This document shows positions 9,145-19,344 of a stretch of DNA of 64,000 nucleotides, piece by piece. This DNA is from CAKZNE01 sp002695025 (GTDB lineage Bacteria > Bacteroidota > Bacteroidia > Flavobacteriales > Schleiferiaceae): NCBI GenBank assembly GCA_913043285.1, contig CAJWML010000002.1, positions 124,001 to 188,000 on the forward strand, in the 5' to 3' direction. The translations under genes and the position numbers were made by a program. How positions within the stretch are numbered: the first letter of the stretch is position 1; each line of letters starts with the position of its first letter. The notes beneath the pieces are model-generated. The model was not told the DNA's origin, did not search any database, and saw only the letters and a list, made by a program, of their open reading frames with translations.

Positions 9145-9549
9145 TTAAGCGTTTTTCTTTTTCTCAAAGCCCAGTGATACACTGTTAATACAGTAACGCA
9201 TTCCGGTTTCGGTAGGTCCGTCATTAAAAACATGACCAAGGTGGCTGCCACAGTTGGCACACAGGATTTCCGTCCTTATCATGCCATGGCTCGTATCCAG
9301 CTTTTCCACTACGGTGTTTTTTTCCAGGGCCCGGTCAAAACTTGGCCAGCCACAGTGCGAATCAAACTTCGCTTCACTATCAAAGAGGGAAGCATCACAC
9401 GCGGCACATTTATACACTCCGTTCTCAAAATGCATGGTGTATTCACCGGTGAAGGGTCTTTCCGTTCCCTTTTGGCGTAATACGTAATATTGTTCAGGAG
9501 TAAGCTCCTCCTTCCACTGGTCTTCACTTTTCTCTACCTTGAAGCTCAT
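9145..9549 (-). CDS. msrB: Peptide-methionine (R)-S-oxide reductase
   Basis: 134 residues. MsrB reduces the R epimer of methionine sulfoxide in proteins, recycling oxidised methionine with thioredoxin. The two zinc-binding CxxC pairs are present (CAAC and CANC), as are the signatures GWPSF, GSHLGHVFNDGP and the catalytic cysteine in GMRYCINS. There is no signal peptide, so it should be cytoplasmic. It is followed by a terminator and then trmD on the same strand. It fits with other thiol/redox genes in the window (bshC, TrxR-like), but no shared regulator site was seen. Confidence 0.96.
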   Translation of the reverse strand: MSFKVEKSEDQWKEELTPEQYYVLRQKGTERPFTGEYTMHFENGVYKCAACDASLFDSEAKFDSHCGWPSFDRALEKNTVVEKLDTSHGMIRTEILCANCGSHLGHVFNDGPTETGMRYCINSVSLGFEKKKNA

Positions 9550-9610
9550 AGCTTAATTGCTGATTTTTAAAGAAATACGCATAGAATAGTGCAAAAACCT
9601 TACCAAACAG

Positions 9611-10243
9611 TTATTGCAGGAAGCCAACTATGGTATCAATGACCTTGATATCCATCAGGATCTTCCGGTGTCCTTTACCTTCGGTAACCACCAGGTTGGC
9701 ATTAGGCCATCTCTCCTGCAGGTCATAGGCGTTATTTATATCGATGTCCAGGTCATCCACATCATGAATAATAAGGCCGGGTGGATTGTATTTATTGGCC
9801 AGGAAGTCAGTTGATGCTTCTTCAGAGCTCATGTGGTAATTCTTTTCAATTCTCTCAATAATCCTGTGACCGATTTTATGGGAAACCTGGAGGCGGTCAC
9901 AGAAGTCCAAAACTACATTTTGAATGTTGGCAGGACTACCAATAATTACGATTTTTTCAGCGCTTAGGTTTCGTTCCAAAGCGTTGAAAATGGCCATTCC
10001 TCCGAGAGAGTGGCCGATAGCGAGAGAAAATTGTCCAAATTGTGATACCATAATTTCAATAGCATCAACAAACTCGAAGAGATGGGTCTTTTTTTGTTTA
10101 GAGTCTCCGTGAGCGGGTGCATTTATCGCAAAAACATGGAATTTTTTTTCAAGGAGTTCTTCAATCAGTTTGAAAAACTGGGTTCCTCTTCCGCTCCAGC
10201 CGTGTACCAGTAAAACTCTGGGACCTTCATTTCCCCATTCCAT
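9611..10243 (-). CDS. Alpha/beta hydrolase (core; true start probably upstream)
   Basis: 210 residues from the only in-frame ATG (10243). It has the oxyanion strand LLVHGWSGRGTQF, the nucleophile elbow GHSLGG, an acid-side DVDD segment and a terminal catalytic histidine in EGKGHRKIL, i.e. a complete alpha/beta hydrolase triad. Substrate unknown. The same frame continues upstream to a stop at 10496-10498 and encodes a plausible family-like N-terminus (AFIRYAARFLELISPRLATG..., then EKEIYNRARHHRL) that contains no ATG, GTG or TTG. An ATT at 10481-10483 would give about 290 residues. So either a rare start codon is used, or the start was lost by mutation. Confidence 0.8.
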   Translation of the reverse strand: MEWGNEGPRVLLVHGWSGRGTQFFKLIEELLEKKFHVFAINAPAHGDSKQKKTHLFEFVDAIEIMVSQFGQFSLAIGHSLGGMAIFNALERNLSAEKIVIIGSPANIQNVVLDFCDRLQVSHKIGHRIIERIEKNYHMSSEEASTDFLANKYNPPGLIIHDVDDLDIDINNAYDLQERWPNANLVVTEGKGHRKILMDIKVIDTIVGFLQ

Positions 10244-10567
10244 AGCCAGGAAATCGCTTTGTGCAGTTTTTAAACGATGGTGCCGGGCCCGGTTGTAAAT
10301 TTCCTTTTCCCGGGAAGGCAGGGGAAAGGGGAGGGGAGTGAAAAACAGCTTAAGTGCAAAACCGGTAGCCAGCCTGGGGGATATGAGTTCCAGGAAGCGG
10401 GCTGCATATCGGATAAAAGCAGGAACGGTATAACTGAGTCTCTTACGGTTACGTGGTTTTGAGAAATCGGTATCTGCTTTAATAGTGCTACGTTTTTAGG
10501 TATCCGAAGGTACGGATAATTTAAAAAGATATGCATGCATAATAAATAAATCCTGCTTACTTAAAAA

Positions 10568-10600
10568 GAACAACCCCACCTTTTTGGGGTGGGGTTGTTC
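10568..10600 (-). terminator. Strong terminator of the 2100-residue T9SS gene
   Basis: Perfect 13-bp stem: GAACAACCCCACC at 10568-10580 with GGTGGGGTTGTTC at 10588-10600, loop TTTTTGG. On the minus strand it is followed by TTTTTAA. It lies 21 bp beyond the stop codon of the large gene at 10622. Confidence 0.9.
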
Positions 10601-10621
10601 AACTTATGAACACTTAGAGGA

Positions 10622-13600
10622 TTACTCCTTTATTAAGCGTTCACGCATTACACTATTTTCAGTGGTCACTTCAAGAATGTACACACCTTTGGCCAACTTG
10701 CCAAGGTCCAGTGTCCATTGTGAGTCACCGTTCAACTCCTTTTCAGACTTACGATATACCTCTTTACCGTCCATAGCGAGTATACGTATGTCTATACTGG
10801 AACCCGTACGGTTATGCAATTCCAACTGCATTTTGGATTGTACAGGGTTAGGATAGATGGTCATGCCACGTGCAATCGCATTTTCGTCCAGGCCGATACC
10901 GGCAACAATAATGGTCTTGCTCAGGGTTTGTGTACCACAGGGTCCGGTAGCGGTAAGTACTACGGTGTAGGTGCCGTTGGCGTTGTAGGTATGTTGTGCC
11001 AAAGCTCCTGTTCCGGTACTGCCATCACCAAAATCCCAGCTGTAAGTATTGGCACCCACGGATGTGGAAGCGTCAAAACTAACGGTGAGGTTGGTAGGTG
11101 TGGGGGAAGCCGTACTACTATTTTCAGTGAACAGCGCATTGAGTGTACCATTGTTGAGGATGGTTACACTTCCTTCGGGACGGGGACAACCGCCAGCTGA
11201 GATCTTCCAGTCATAGAAGTAGTAGTAATAGTTCGGTCCGGTAGCTGCAAAGCTATGGCCGGTAATATCCACTACACCAGTAACGGAGTAGGGGTAGGTG
11301 GCACCCGCATTGTTTCTCCATAAACCACCGGTGGTGCTGCCTCCTCCATGAAGTTTATAAGTTCCGGGAGGAATGCTCATATTAACCGCAATGCGCACCT
11401 TGGAACCGGCAGGTGAAACACCGGTAACTGGTACAGTAACCGTTTGCAGTACAGTATTGGTGGCAAAATCCACCAGTACCACGTTTACATTACCGTTTCC
11501 ATTAGGGAAAACGCTGAGGCTGTCCAGTGTGAATTGCTGGTGAGCAGTAAAGTACAATTGCTGTACAGAAGCATCGGTAAAGTTAGCGGCTGTCCCAATG
11601 GAAGTTCCAACGGGGCCTACAGAGAATGCTTGTGATACGGAAGCCAGGTAGAAGGTGGTGTCAGCAGAACCCATAGGGCCAACCATAAGGCTGTCTGAAG
11701 TGCCTATTACCGTTCCGTTGCCATCATGCCACTCCAGGTTACCGGAAGCATTGGCCGGGAAATACAGGGTAGCAAAGCCTCCTGTACATACACCTGCCGC
11801 GGAAGCAGAAGGTATAACCGGAAGAACATCGCGGATCACTACAGTGATAGCAGTGCTGTCATTCAGGTGGTTTTGGTCGGTACCCAGCTGGTGGTGTACA
11901 GAAATGGTATGGGTGCCACCTGCCACACTGTTAAAGGTGCCCAGTGAAACGGTATCCACGCCATTGGAAGCCAGGCTGCCGTTGTAGGTGGTACTCAGAA
12001 CAGATAAGCTCCCGTTCACACTAATGTTTGCTTCCAGGCCAAAAGCAGCCGGAACGCTAAGACCAATATTCTTGATCACCACTTTAACCTCGGTAAGGCT
12101 GTCGCCACACATGTTGTTGGTGGGAGCGATAATCTCAGACAGTTCCACATCATAGAGAAGAGGAGTAAATTCATCAGCTCCTATATCCACTATGGTTGAA
12201 CCAACTGCGGGACGAGCGTCACCGTCAATATCCACCAGGATACCGAGGCTATTCTTACCGGCATCATTGGCCAGGGCACCAACTACGTGAAGGTCATCAG
12301 CACCTGCGTATACGGGGTCACCAGCTTTTGAATTAAGGTTTAGCAGAGGTTCAGCTACCTGCCACAGAGCCAGCGAGGCATAGGTGGGGGTGCCGCTCTT
12401 AATGGCATTTGCTCCACGGTAGTCATACACGTTGTAATTCACTTCATAGGCAGGGTCAAGAGCCACGCTCAATTCAAAAGCATAGTTGGTCAAACCCGTG
12501 AAGATGTTATTTACATAGTTATTCAGCGAGGAGGTAAGCGCGCGTGCACCATAGGCACCTTTGGCGGTGTTGTGGTATACGTTGATATACTTGGTAGTGG
12601 TAAGGTATAAACCGGCTCCTGTTCCACCGGTAGCGGCAAACATATTGTTCACAATACTGGCGTTGGTCAGAGGTGCGGCTGTAAGACCACTGTTACATGA
12701 AGTACAGTACATACCGGCTGAAGCGGCCTGAGACCTGTTGAGGTTAACGGTAAAGTTATCCGCACTGCTCAGGTAGATACCGTAGCTGGTAGTATTCCTC
12801 ATTTTAGTAACCTGGTTTTGCAGAATCTGGCTGCCATCAGTATTTATCTGGTAAATACCATAATAGTATACATTACTTATGGTGTTATTGGCAATGTATA
12901 TACCATCAGATTTATCCGCAGAACTTCCGTAAATACTGATACCCCTGTAACCACCACGAATGTAGTTATTGGTAATCACGAGGTTGTCTACCAGAGCCCC
13001 TGCAGTAGTAGCTGAAGTAAGGCTGTTGCTCACAATAATACCTCCACAAGTAGTGGAAGTGCTGATGGTATCCATGAGAATGTTGCAACCCGTAATTGTA
13101 TTACTGTCCGCATTAGTGCTCAAAAGAATACCAAAGGCATTATTGGCCGTATTGGTGATGGTAAGATCACGCAGGGTAACATATTTGGCACCGTTCATAT
13201 ATAAGGTGGTGTTACGCTCTAGGTTGGTGCCGCTAAGAATTACTGTGCCGGCATTAACACCCTGTATGGTTACGGTATTTAGAGGACTGGCACCGGCAAT
13301 CTTTTTCAACTCAAATGAGCCTTGGTGTACTCCAGCGGCCACGTTTAGTGTAACGGGGCCACTAATACCACATTCACTAAGGTCTTTCAGGGCCTGCTCC
13401 AGCGAGTTGTAATGTTGGGGACCAGGAGTACCGGTAACGGTATATACTCCGCTCAGGCTGCCAAGACAGTCAGTTTTGAAAGAGTAGGGCCCTACAAAGT
13501 TACTGGTGGGAGTACCACAATTAGCCCTGATATAAAGGTCATAATGGGTATTGGGGGTAAGATTGCTCAGGGCAAATGGCAGGCTGTTTACCGTAATAAA

Positions 13601-16600
13601 GGTAGATGTGGCACTTCCCTGGGTAAATCCGGCCGGGCCGTATTCAACGGTCCATGTTTGGGCCATTGGTGACAGCCAGTTGAGGCTTGCGCTGGTAGCT
13701 GAAATTGCACTTACGGATACCGAGCCCGGGTTGGGGCAAAGGCTTGGGTCTGCACGCAGTTGAAGATCATCAAAAGTGAGGTACCAGGGGGTTGCGTTAG
13801 CACGCACTTTTATACCCACATGATAGTCACCGTTGGCAGGAGCTATAAAGGTTCCCACAAACTCTGTGAAAGCAGTATCCTTGATGTTCCTGAGTTTAGG
13901 GCCAAAGCGTGCTACCAGTGAATCGGCATGCTGATCCGTAAAGAAAGCCGTTACAAGGCTATCCCATCCATTGTTGTTGTCACTCTGATACCAGAAAGAG
14001 AACTCATACGACTGACCACCTTGCAGATGGAATTTGGGTGTATAAATCCATTCATTAACGCTATAGCGTGCAGTCATGTAGTTTGTTCCGGTACGAGGCT
14101 TACGGTTATACGTAGTGGTTGCAGCATTGTTGGTAGTCCAGTAAGTGTTGGAATAACGGTACCAGCAGTTGGGAAGATCACCCACGTTTACACTTTCAAA
14201 ACCTTCGGTCCAGGGTAATGCCACGGTATCACAAAGGGTTTGGAATGCGATGGGTGAAGTCCAGGTGCTGTTTGAACTCAAACAAAGGCTGCTCAGGTAA
14301 ATATGGTAGTTGGAGCTGGGAGAAAGACCATGCAGTACGGTGCTGCCGGTATTGGCAACCGTATCCAGTGTTCCTGTACCAGGTACAAAACCTTGAGGGC
14401 CGTACTCCATAACCACGAATAATACCGTACTGTCAGCTGTCCAGTTTACCTGGGCGCTATCGGTACCAATCAGGGTAACCGAGGTAGCCAATGGTGTTTG
14501 GCAGAGTGGAGGCACCCGGATCTGCACATTATCCACAAAGAAATCGTTGTCCACATTGCTGGTGGTAGATTCACCGTAGAAGCCTATTTTGATAGTACCG
14601 CTGTACGGGGCCAGACTTACTACATAATGCGATCCGTTTCCATTGGGAATGGGAGTACTTTGGTCAAAAGACAGTAAGGTGTTGGCCTGAGACCATGTTT
14701 GACCATTATCAGTGGAGATAATTACAAAAATGGAATCATCGGCAGCCAGGGCAGCGGAGTTGGCGTTGTTGTATTGGGTAAGACTGGCGTCAAACTCCAA
14801 TTGGTAAATTGTGCCGGTTCCAAGGTCAATGGAAGGGGTAAACATCCATTCCTGGGCCGTAGTTCCAAAAACGTTAAGACGGGCAGCACCGGTAGTTCCT
14901 ACGTTGGAGAAGCCATCCACAATCCAGTTGGAGGTAGTGGTATTGGTAAATACAGTAGGTGATTTTGCGATACCCTTGGCTTCGGTAAACTCAGATACTC
15001 CGGGATAGCCTCCGGCAAAGTCCTGCAGGTAAGGCGGAACGTAAGCGGTAGTAACTACGTGAGGACCGCTCCAGGGACCAAAACCATTGGATGAACCATT
15101 ACAGTCCTGACGGAGATACACCCAGTAAGAGGTATGTGCGTTAAGCCCGTTGATAGTGGCAGTAGTGGCTGCGTTTACGTTAAAGGTAGTACCGGTGCCC
15201 TGGGCAAAGCCAATGGGACCCCATTCAATATTGAAAGTACCGCTGGCAAGGCCCAGCCAGTTAAACTGTACCGAATTACCACTAAGGTTGGAAACGGCAA
15301 AGTTGCTTACTGAACCACAATCACTCGCAATAAGGGAGATATCGTCAAATGTATATCCGTCAGAGGCGGTAAGTGATGTAGAGGGGTTGTCATCTTCCTG
15401 GCTGAATTTGATCTGGGTGGTGCTGGAAACGGTTTGTCCGGCAGCGCCCAATAAATTTACCAGGTTCAGGTTTTGTACGTAATTGTACACACCGGCCGTA
15501 CCCTGGTTTGCATACAGGTTATAGATCTCCACCCAGGGCATACTGCTGTTACCGCGCGCAAAAACCCGGTCATTGGCCTGTGACTCCTCACCATGATGCA
15601 TGTAGTAAAAACTCAGGGCGATAAGAGGCTTGGTGGTGTAGTTGGAAAGGTCCAGGGTAAGCACCATATCATTGATCTGAACGGAACCGGCAGGAGTTTT
15701 GTCCAATGTAGCTGCACTGGAACCAGCATGGGCATAACCGGTGCCGGCATTAAACCTTAACCGACCGGTTGGATCGGTGTTGGAATAGGACCAGTTGCGG
15801 TCTGCCTGGCAAAACTGTGTGGCGGACATATAAATACCGGAATAACTCTCAAAGCCCTCATTGAAGGGAAGTACTACCGGAACAATAGGATTGCAAAGGG
15901 TATTAACGGTAACAGGTCCAATCCATGAAGATTTAGTGGTAGGGCCGCAATTGGAGCGTACGTAAATATCATAGGTAGTGGATGCACTTAAACTATTAAT
16001 AGTGTAGGTGTTGCCGGATGGCACGTTTACAATAGTACCTGAGCCGGCAGTGTGACCGGGAGCACCGTAATCGATATCTGAAGCGGCACCACTGCCTGGC
16101 ACCCATGAAATAGATGCGCTGCTGGATGTAACTGCAGTAGAAGCCAATGACATGGGAGGAGTGCAGGCTCCGGCAGCAAAGAAATCAAATTGAAAGTACT
16201 CATTATCTGCAACGCTGGTGCCTCCGCTACCCATGGCAATATCCGGAGAACCAAGGGTTCCGTTTAGCGGTGTGGTAACCTGGAAGTAAGTAAGAGGACT
16301 CACCTGGATACCCACCGTACCGGTATAGGTAGCCGGAGTAGAGGCATAGTTCATGTCCACCACATAAATGCGGTTGGATGTTTCCTCAAATACTACGGCC
16401 CAATAGGCATAACCGGATTGTGACCCTACTTTATAGGAAAAGTTTAAAACCCAGCACTGGCGATTTGGCGCGGTACCAAAGGTAAAGAGGTACACATCAT
16501 CATTAGTACCCAGGGTAGGACCGAAATCTTCCCAGAAATACGCAATGGTATTGGGCGGTAGCAGGGCGCTGGGTAAAGCACTGTTGGTATTAAGTGCCGT

Positions 16601-16924
16601 GTTTACAGCCAAGCCGGCCTGTGCCGTGTCAAAAGACAGAAGACCGTTTTTGGAAACAATGAATTTGGTAACGGGGCTACCATAAAAATCAAAGGCAAAA
16701 GGCAGGGCAACTGTTGAAGACCAGGAGTTGGTACTGGCACTACCTCCATCGTTGTACAGAAGAATTTTGGTTCCTCCGGTAGATATGGCGTCCGTTGTGG
16801 TTTTTAACCCTCCCGGGTTGCCCGCGTTAAGGGCAGAGTTACTGATGACATAGTTTTGGGCGCCCAGTGTAAGGCATAGCAAAACCATGCAGCAGCTAAA
16901 TACATAGCGTAATGCATTTTTCAT
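10622..16924 (-). CDS. Giant secreted multidomain protein with T9SS type A sorting domain
   Basis: 2100 residues. The signal peptide is clear (MKNALRYVFSCCMVLLCLTLGAQ). Four fibronectin type III-like modules begin with a CxxP/DCGS pattern near residues 253, 531, 808 and 1064 and contain WxxG...YxIYxRxxC strands. Between them are jelly-roll modules of the LPWTEGFES/LPFNEGFES type. A right-handed beta-helix with repeated NNxI/NTIxN turns spans about 1165-1560 and ends in DIGADEF. Then come a CARDB-like and an Ig-like module, a PKD domain (about 1936-2001; SWDFGDGS), and a C-terminal type A sorting domain (about 2011-2100; IYPNPVQSKMQL...GVYILEV). Probably exported by the T9SS and kept at the surface or released, as an adhesin or glycan-binding protein; no catalytic motif seen. 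Monocistronic, with its own terminator. Confidence 0.9.
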   Translation of the reverse strand: MKNALRYVFSCCMVLLCLTLGAQNYVISNSALNAGNPGGLKTTTDAISTGGTKILLYNDGGSASTNSWSSTVALPFAFDFYGSPVTKFIVSKNGLLSFDTAQAGLAVNTALNTNSALPSALLPPNTIAYFWEDFGPTLGTNDDVYLFTFGTAPNRQCWVLNFSYKVGSQSGYAYWAVVFEETSNRIYVVDMNYASTPATYTGTVGIQVSPLTYFQVTTPLNGTLGSPDIAMGSGGTSVADNEYFQFDFFAAGACTPPMSLASTAVTSSSASISWVPGSGAASDIDYGAPGHTAGSGTIVNVPSGNTYTINSLSASTTYDIYVRSNCGPTTKSSWIGPVTVNTLCNPIVPVVLPFNEGFESYSGIYMSATQFCQADRNWSYSNTDPTGRLRFNAGTGYAHAGSSAATLDKTPAGSVQINDMVLTLDLSNYTTKPLIALSFYYMHHGEESQANDRVFARGNSSMPWVEIYNLYANQGTAGVYNYVQNLNLVNLLGAAGQTVSSTTQIKFSQEDDNPSTSLTASDGYTFDDISLIASDCGSVSNFAVSNLSGNSVQFNWLGLASGTFNIEWGPIGFAQGTGTTFNVNAATTATINGLNAHTSYWVYLRQDCNGSSNGFGPWSGPHVVTTAYVPPYLQDFAGGYPGVSEFTEAKGIAKSPTVFTNTTTSNWIVDGFSNVGTTGAARLNVFGTTAQEWMFTPSIDLGTGTIYQLEFDASLTQYNNANSAALAADDSIFVIISTDNGQTWSQANTLLSFDQSTPIPNGNGSHYVVSLAPYSGTIKIGFYGESTTSNVDNDFFVDNVQIRVPPLCQTPLATSVTLIGTDSAQVNWTADSTVLFVVMEYGPQGFVPGTGTLDTVANTGSTVLHGLSPSSNYHIYLSSLCLSSNSTWTSPIAFQTLCDTVALPWTEGFESVNVGDLPNCWYRYSNTYWTTNNAATTTYNRKPRTGTNYMTARYSVNEWIYTPKFHLQGGQSYEFSFWYQSDNNNGWDSLVTAFFTDQHADSLVARFGPKLRNIKDTAFTEFVGTFIAPANGDYHVGIKVRANATPWYLTFDDLQLRADPSLCPNPGSVSVSAISATSASLNWLSPMAQTWTVEYGPAGFTQGSATSTFITVNSLPFALSNLTPNTHYDLYIRANCGTPTSNFVGPYSFKTDCLGSLSGVYTVTGTPGPQHYNSLEQALKDLSECGISGPVTLNVAAGVHQGSFELKKIAGASPLNTVTIQGVNAGTVILSGTNLERNTTLYMNGAKYVTLRDLTITNTANNAFGILLSTNADSNTITGCNILMDTISTSTTCGGIIVSNSLTSATTAGALVDNLVITNNYIRGGYRGISIYGSSADKSDGIYIANNTISNVYYYGIYQINTDGSQILQNQVTKMRNTTSYGIYLSSADNFTVNLNRSQAASAGMYCTSCNSGLTAAPLTNASIVNNMFAATGGTGAGLYLTTTKYINVYHNTAKGAYGARALTSSLNNYVNNIFTGLTNYAFELSVALDPAYEVNYNVYDYRGANAIKSGTPTYASLALWQVAEPLLNLNSKAGDPVYAGADDLHVVGALANDAGKNSLGILVDIDGDARPAVGSTIVDIGADEFTPLLYDVELSEIIAPTNNMCGDSLTEVKVVIKNIGLSVPAAFGLEANISVNGSLSVLSTTYNGSLASNGVDTVSLGTFNSVAGGTHTISVHHQLGTDQNHLNDSTAITVVIRDVLPVIPSASAAGVCTGGFATLYFPANASGNLEWHDGNGTVIGTSDSLMVGPMGSADTTFYLASVSQAFSVGPVGTSIGTAANFTDASVQQLYFTAHQQFTLDSLSVFPNGNGNVNVVLVDFATNTVLQTVTVPVTGVSPAGSKVRIAVNMSIPPGTYKLHGGGSTTGGLWRNNAGATYPYSVTGVVDITGHSFAATGPNYYYYFYDWKISAGGCPRPEGSVTILNNGTLNALFTENSSTASPTPTNLTVSFDASTSVGANTYSWDFGDGSTGTGALAQHTYNANGTYTVVLTATGPCGTQTLSKTIIVAGIGLDENAIARGMTIYPNPVQSKMQLELHNRTGSSIDIRILAMDGKEVYRKSEKELNGDSQWTLDLGKLAKGVYILEVTTENSVMRERLIKE

Positions 16925-17225
16925 GTGTTGAAGAATTAAGTAAAACAGTATTAAAAAACACTGCCTTCCTGCTCAATCCTTCACTTACTTCTTCTTAGGG
17001 AATTGGGTGACGGGAAATGTCTCGAAAAGCAAAACAAATGTACGTCATTTCAAGACTCCTTAACACGCTGGTAACATGAAAATTATTGGAAACGCCTAAT
17101 GGTTTTAAGCCACCATGCACAAAGGCCTTATGAGCTATGGCTTTTTTGAAAAGTCAACATCGTGTTTAGTCGATAAACGGTAAATCCTCGAGCATAACCG
17201 GATGGTTAAAAGCTTGAATTGTGGA
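16925..17225. other. Intergenic region with a putative minus-strand promoter
   Basis: About 300 bp between the T9SS gene start and the LruC-domain gene end. On the minus strand TACATTTG at 17042-17035 matches the Bacteroidota -7 consensus TAnnTTTG exactly; the expected -33 position reads GTT rather than TTG. It would give a leader of about 100 nt for the T9SS gene. I see no small coding region or hairpin of note in the rest. Confidence 0.4.
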
Positions 17226-18899
17226 CTAACGATTATATACTTTTTCTGTTACCCAATTGTCAAACCAGGTAGTATTTAAGGTGCCGCCTGATTCAGCCCA
17301 GCCCTGGAATTGTGGATAGGCCTGTAACATATCCGTTTTTTCGCGTGGTGGCTTATAAGTTGTTTTACTGGCCGTAATTATTTCCACAACCCATGGTAAA
17401 CCTGATTGAGTTTTAAAGGGCCCGTTATTCCCTGCATCGTCACCCGTATTGTACAGTAGATTTACATTGGAAACACTGCTGCCATAATAACCATATTGGT
17501 GGGTTTCATGCGCACGGTCCTGGACACGATAGATATACATATCCGGTACTACCGGAATAAAACTGTAGTTGTTGGAGAAGTTATCCGTAAAGGTTATGGT
17601 AAAGGTATAAACCGATGGATAACCATGCGTGTTCAGAACATCATCTACGTTAATATCTGGGCTTATAATTACACCATTGGGATTAGCAGGGTCCTGGATT
17701 GCATCGCCACTTACAGATTTGATAACATCAACCGGGAGTGAGCCTGCATCACTATATAACATCATAGCCAGGCCATGATGAAGGCCTGCTCCATTCCACA
17801 CATGTGTAACGGTAAAGGTCATATCCACCTTTTTGTGATTGGCATCTTCAGCAACTGAGGCTTGCGTGGTAATGACCACATCATTAAAATCGTAGTCACC
17901 TTTATAAGGCCATAGATCTTCAAACGCCAGGGTTTGATAACCTGAAGTGGGAAAGTTTTCCCGGTAAGCCCTTTGTCCGTCATTGGGATAGTCATCGGAA
18001 GAGTCGGAAACACCATCCCCATCACTATCGGTAGACAGTTCCACTAACTCCACAAAGGTGGCGTAAGAGCTTCCACTTAACCAGGGGCTCAGTTGAATAT
18101 AAGCAGCCGTGGCAGGAGTGGTAAATGTTTTTTGTGTGGGACCCCCCTGCCCCTGGGGGGCAAAGTAATCATACAGGTCATGGCCGCCACCAACCGCCTG
18201 ACCTGAGCTGTTTAAAATAGTGTGACTCAGCGGAACCCCATTCAAACCATTGGAATATACCCGCATTCTGTAGGCAGTATTGGGTTTGGCGGCAACTGTC
18301 TGACTCAGAATAGCACTTCCTGGAGCATCGATCCTGAAATAACCTGGATTATGATAGATGTCAGGGTAATCGCTGGCATCCGTCCACCATCCCCCTGTGT
18401 AGGAGAGTGCTGCTGCTCCGCCAAGGTGATTGAGCGGTGATGTACTGAAGAGGGTGGGAGAAGAGAAAGAACCGTTAACCAGTAAATTGGCTTGGGTTTT
18501 CTTTTTTCCGCTCGTGATATCAGTTCGTGCAGGCGCAAGTTTTACAGTACCCACACCGGAAATTCTCTTACGAAGTCCAGTTAGGGGATGGTATATGTAG
18601 AAATTTTCGGTTTGTGGGAGGAGAACATTAAAAATTACATGGTTATGAGAAATTTCCCTTTTCTGTAGAACCGTACCCTTTTCATTGGTGATCCATAGTT
18701 CTTCGCCATTATGAGAAAAACCGTTATCAATACGTACGTTGAGTTGCCCTTTAATACTGCTGCTCCAGTCAAAACCCGGAGATATCTCAAGTTGGTTGAA
18801 ATCGGTTTTAGCCGCGCCAGGTATAGTTTGCTGTGGGTTAGGTTTGGAACAGGAAACAAGTATGAGCGTACCGGCCAAAAGGAAGAACAGGGGTTTCAT
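17226..18899 (-). CDS. LruC-domain (DUF4842) lipoprotein
   Basis: 557 residues. The N-terminus is a lipoprotein signal with lipobox LVSC (Cys17). Around residue 290-306 there is a calcium-binding thrombospondin type 3-like repeat (DSDGDGVSDSSDDYPND), directly followed by the LruC hallmark TLAFEDLWPYKGDYDFNDVV and a C-terminal beta-rich domain. The region 135-280 (LLVNGSFSSP...YTGGWWTD) looks like a carbohydrate-binding jelly roll. LruC-domain proteins are cell-envelope proteins of unknown function. It is flanked by non-coding gaps, so probably transcribed alone. Family placement is good; role unknown. Confidence 0.82.
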   Translation of the reverse strand: MKPLFFLLAGTLILVSCSKPNPQQTIPGAAKTDFNQLEISPGFDWSSSIKGQLNVRIDNGFSHNGEELWITNEKGTVLQKREISHNHVIFNVLLPQTENFYIYHPLTGLRKRISGVGTVKLAPARTDITSGKKKTQANLLVNGSFSSPTLFSTSPLNHLGGAAALSYTGGWWTDASDYPDIYHNPGYFRIDAPGSAILSQTVAAKPNTAYRMRVYSNGLNGVPLSHTILNSSGQAVGGGHDLYDYFAPQGQGGPTQKTFTTPATAAYIQLSPWLSGSSYATFVELVELSTDSDGDGVSDSSDDYPNDGQRAYRENFPTSGYQTLAFEDLWPYKGDYDFNDVVITTQASVAEDANHKKVDMTFTVTHVWNGAGLHHGLAMMLYSDAGSLPVDVIKSVSGDAIQDPANPNGVIISPDINVDDVLNTHGYPSVYTFTITFTDNFSNNYSFIPVVPDMYIYRVQDRAHETHQYGYYGSSVSNVNLLYNTGDDAGNNGPFKTQSGLPWVVEIITASKTTYKPPREKTDMLQAYPQFQGWAESGGTLNTTWFDNWVTEKVYNR

Positions 18900-19017
18900 A
18901 GGTGTGATTTTCAGAAAAATAGGTGTGCCAAATGTATGGTTACCAATAAGCTGAGCCTAATTATATAGATAAACCGCTATAAATTCCCGATGAGCCGGGA
19001 AAGGAGTGTAGCACCCG

Positions 19018-19341
19018 TTAATTTCTTTCCGGCCTTTCAACTTTGCTGAGTACGGTCCGGTCCATGTAAAAAGTTCCGAAAGGAATGAAGGAAGATATTA
19101 ATACCATCCAGGTTGTGCGGTTGGAAAATCCCCAATCGTATTCGATGGCTACACTGATGGTATTGATAATGAACAGGAGAAATAAGGCTCCGTGAATAGG
19201 CCCTAGCACTTCAGAACCAATTGGGTTACCCAGCATATACTTTAAGGGTACCGCCACAAATACCAGAAGAATAAGCGATAAACCTTCCAGGAAGGCGATA
19301 ATGCGGAGGCGGCCAATATTGGTTTTGAGAAGTTGCAACAT
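19018..19341 (-). CDS. DUF3817 family small membrane protein
   Basis: 107 residues with three hydrophobic segments. It starts LLKTNIGRLRIIAFLEGLSLI and contains GPIHGALFLLFI, both typical of DUF3817. Function unknown. The start lies 3 bp after the stop of the upstream membrane-protein gene (19345-19803), so the two are almost certainly co-transcribed. A candidate TetR operator lies upstream of the pair. Confidence 0.8.
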   Translation of the reverse strand: MLQLLKTNIGRLRIIAFLEGLSLILLVFVAVPLKYMLGNPIGSEVLGPIHGALFLLFIINTISVAIEYDWGFSNRTTWMVLISSFIPFGTFYMDRTVLSKVERPERN

Positions 19342-19344
19342 AAT

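Noticed and set aside
10270..10536. Minus-strand frame starting at 10536
   Set aside because: It overlaps the hydrolase N-terminal extension in another frame and its translation looks random; the in-frame extension matches the family better.
10960..16254. Several plus- and minus-strand frames of 60-150 codons inside the 2100-residue T9SS gene
   Set aside because: All lie within a single continuous, multidomain gene and have no start context or family resemblance.
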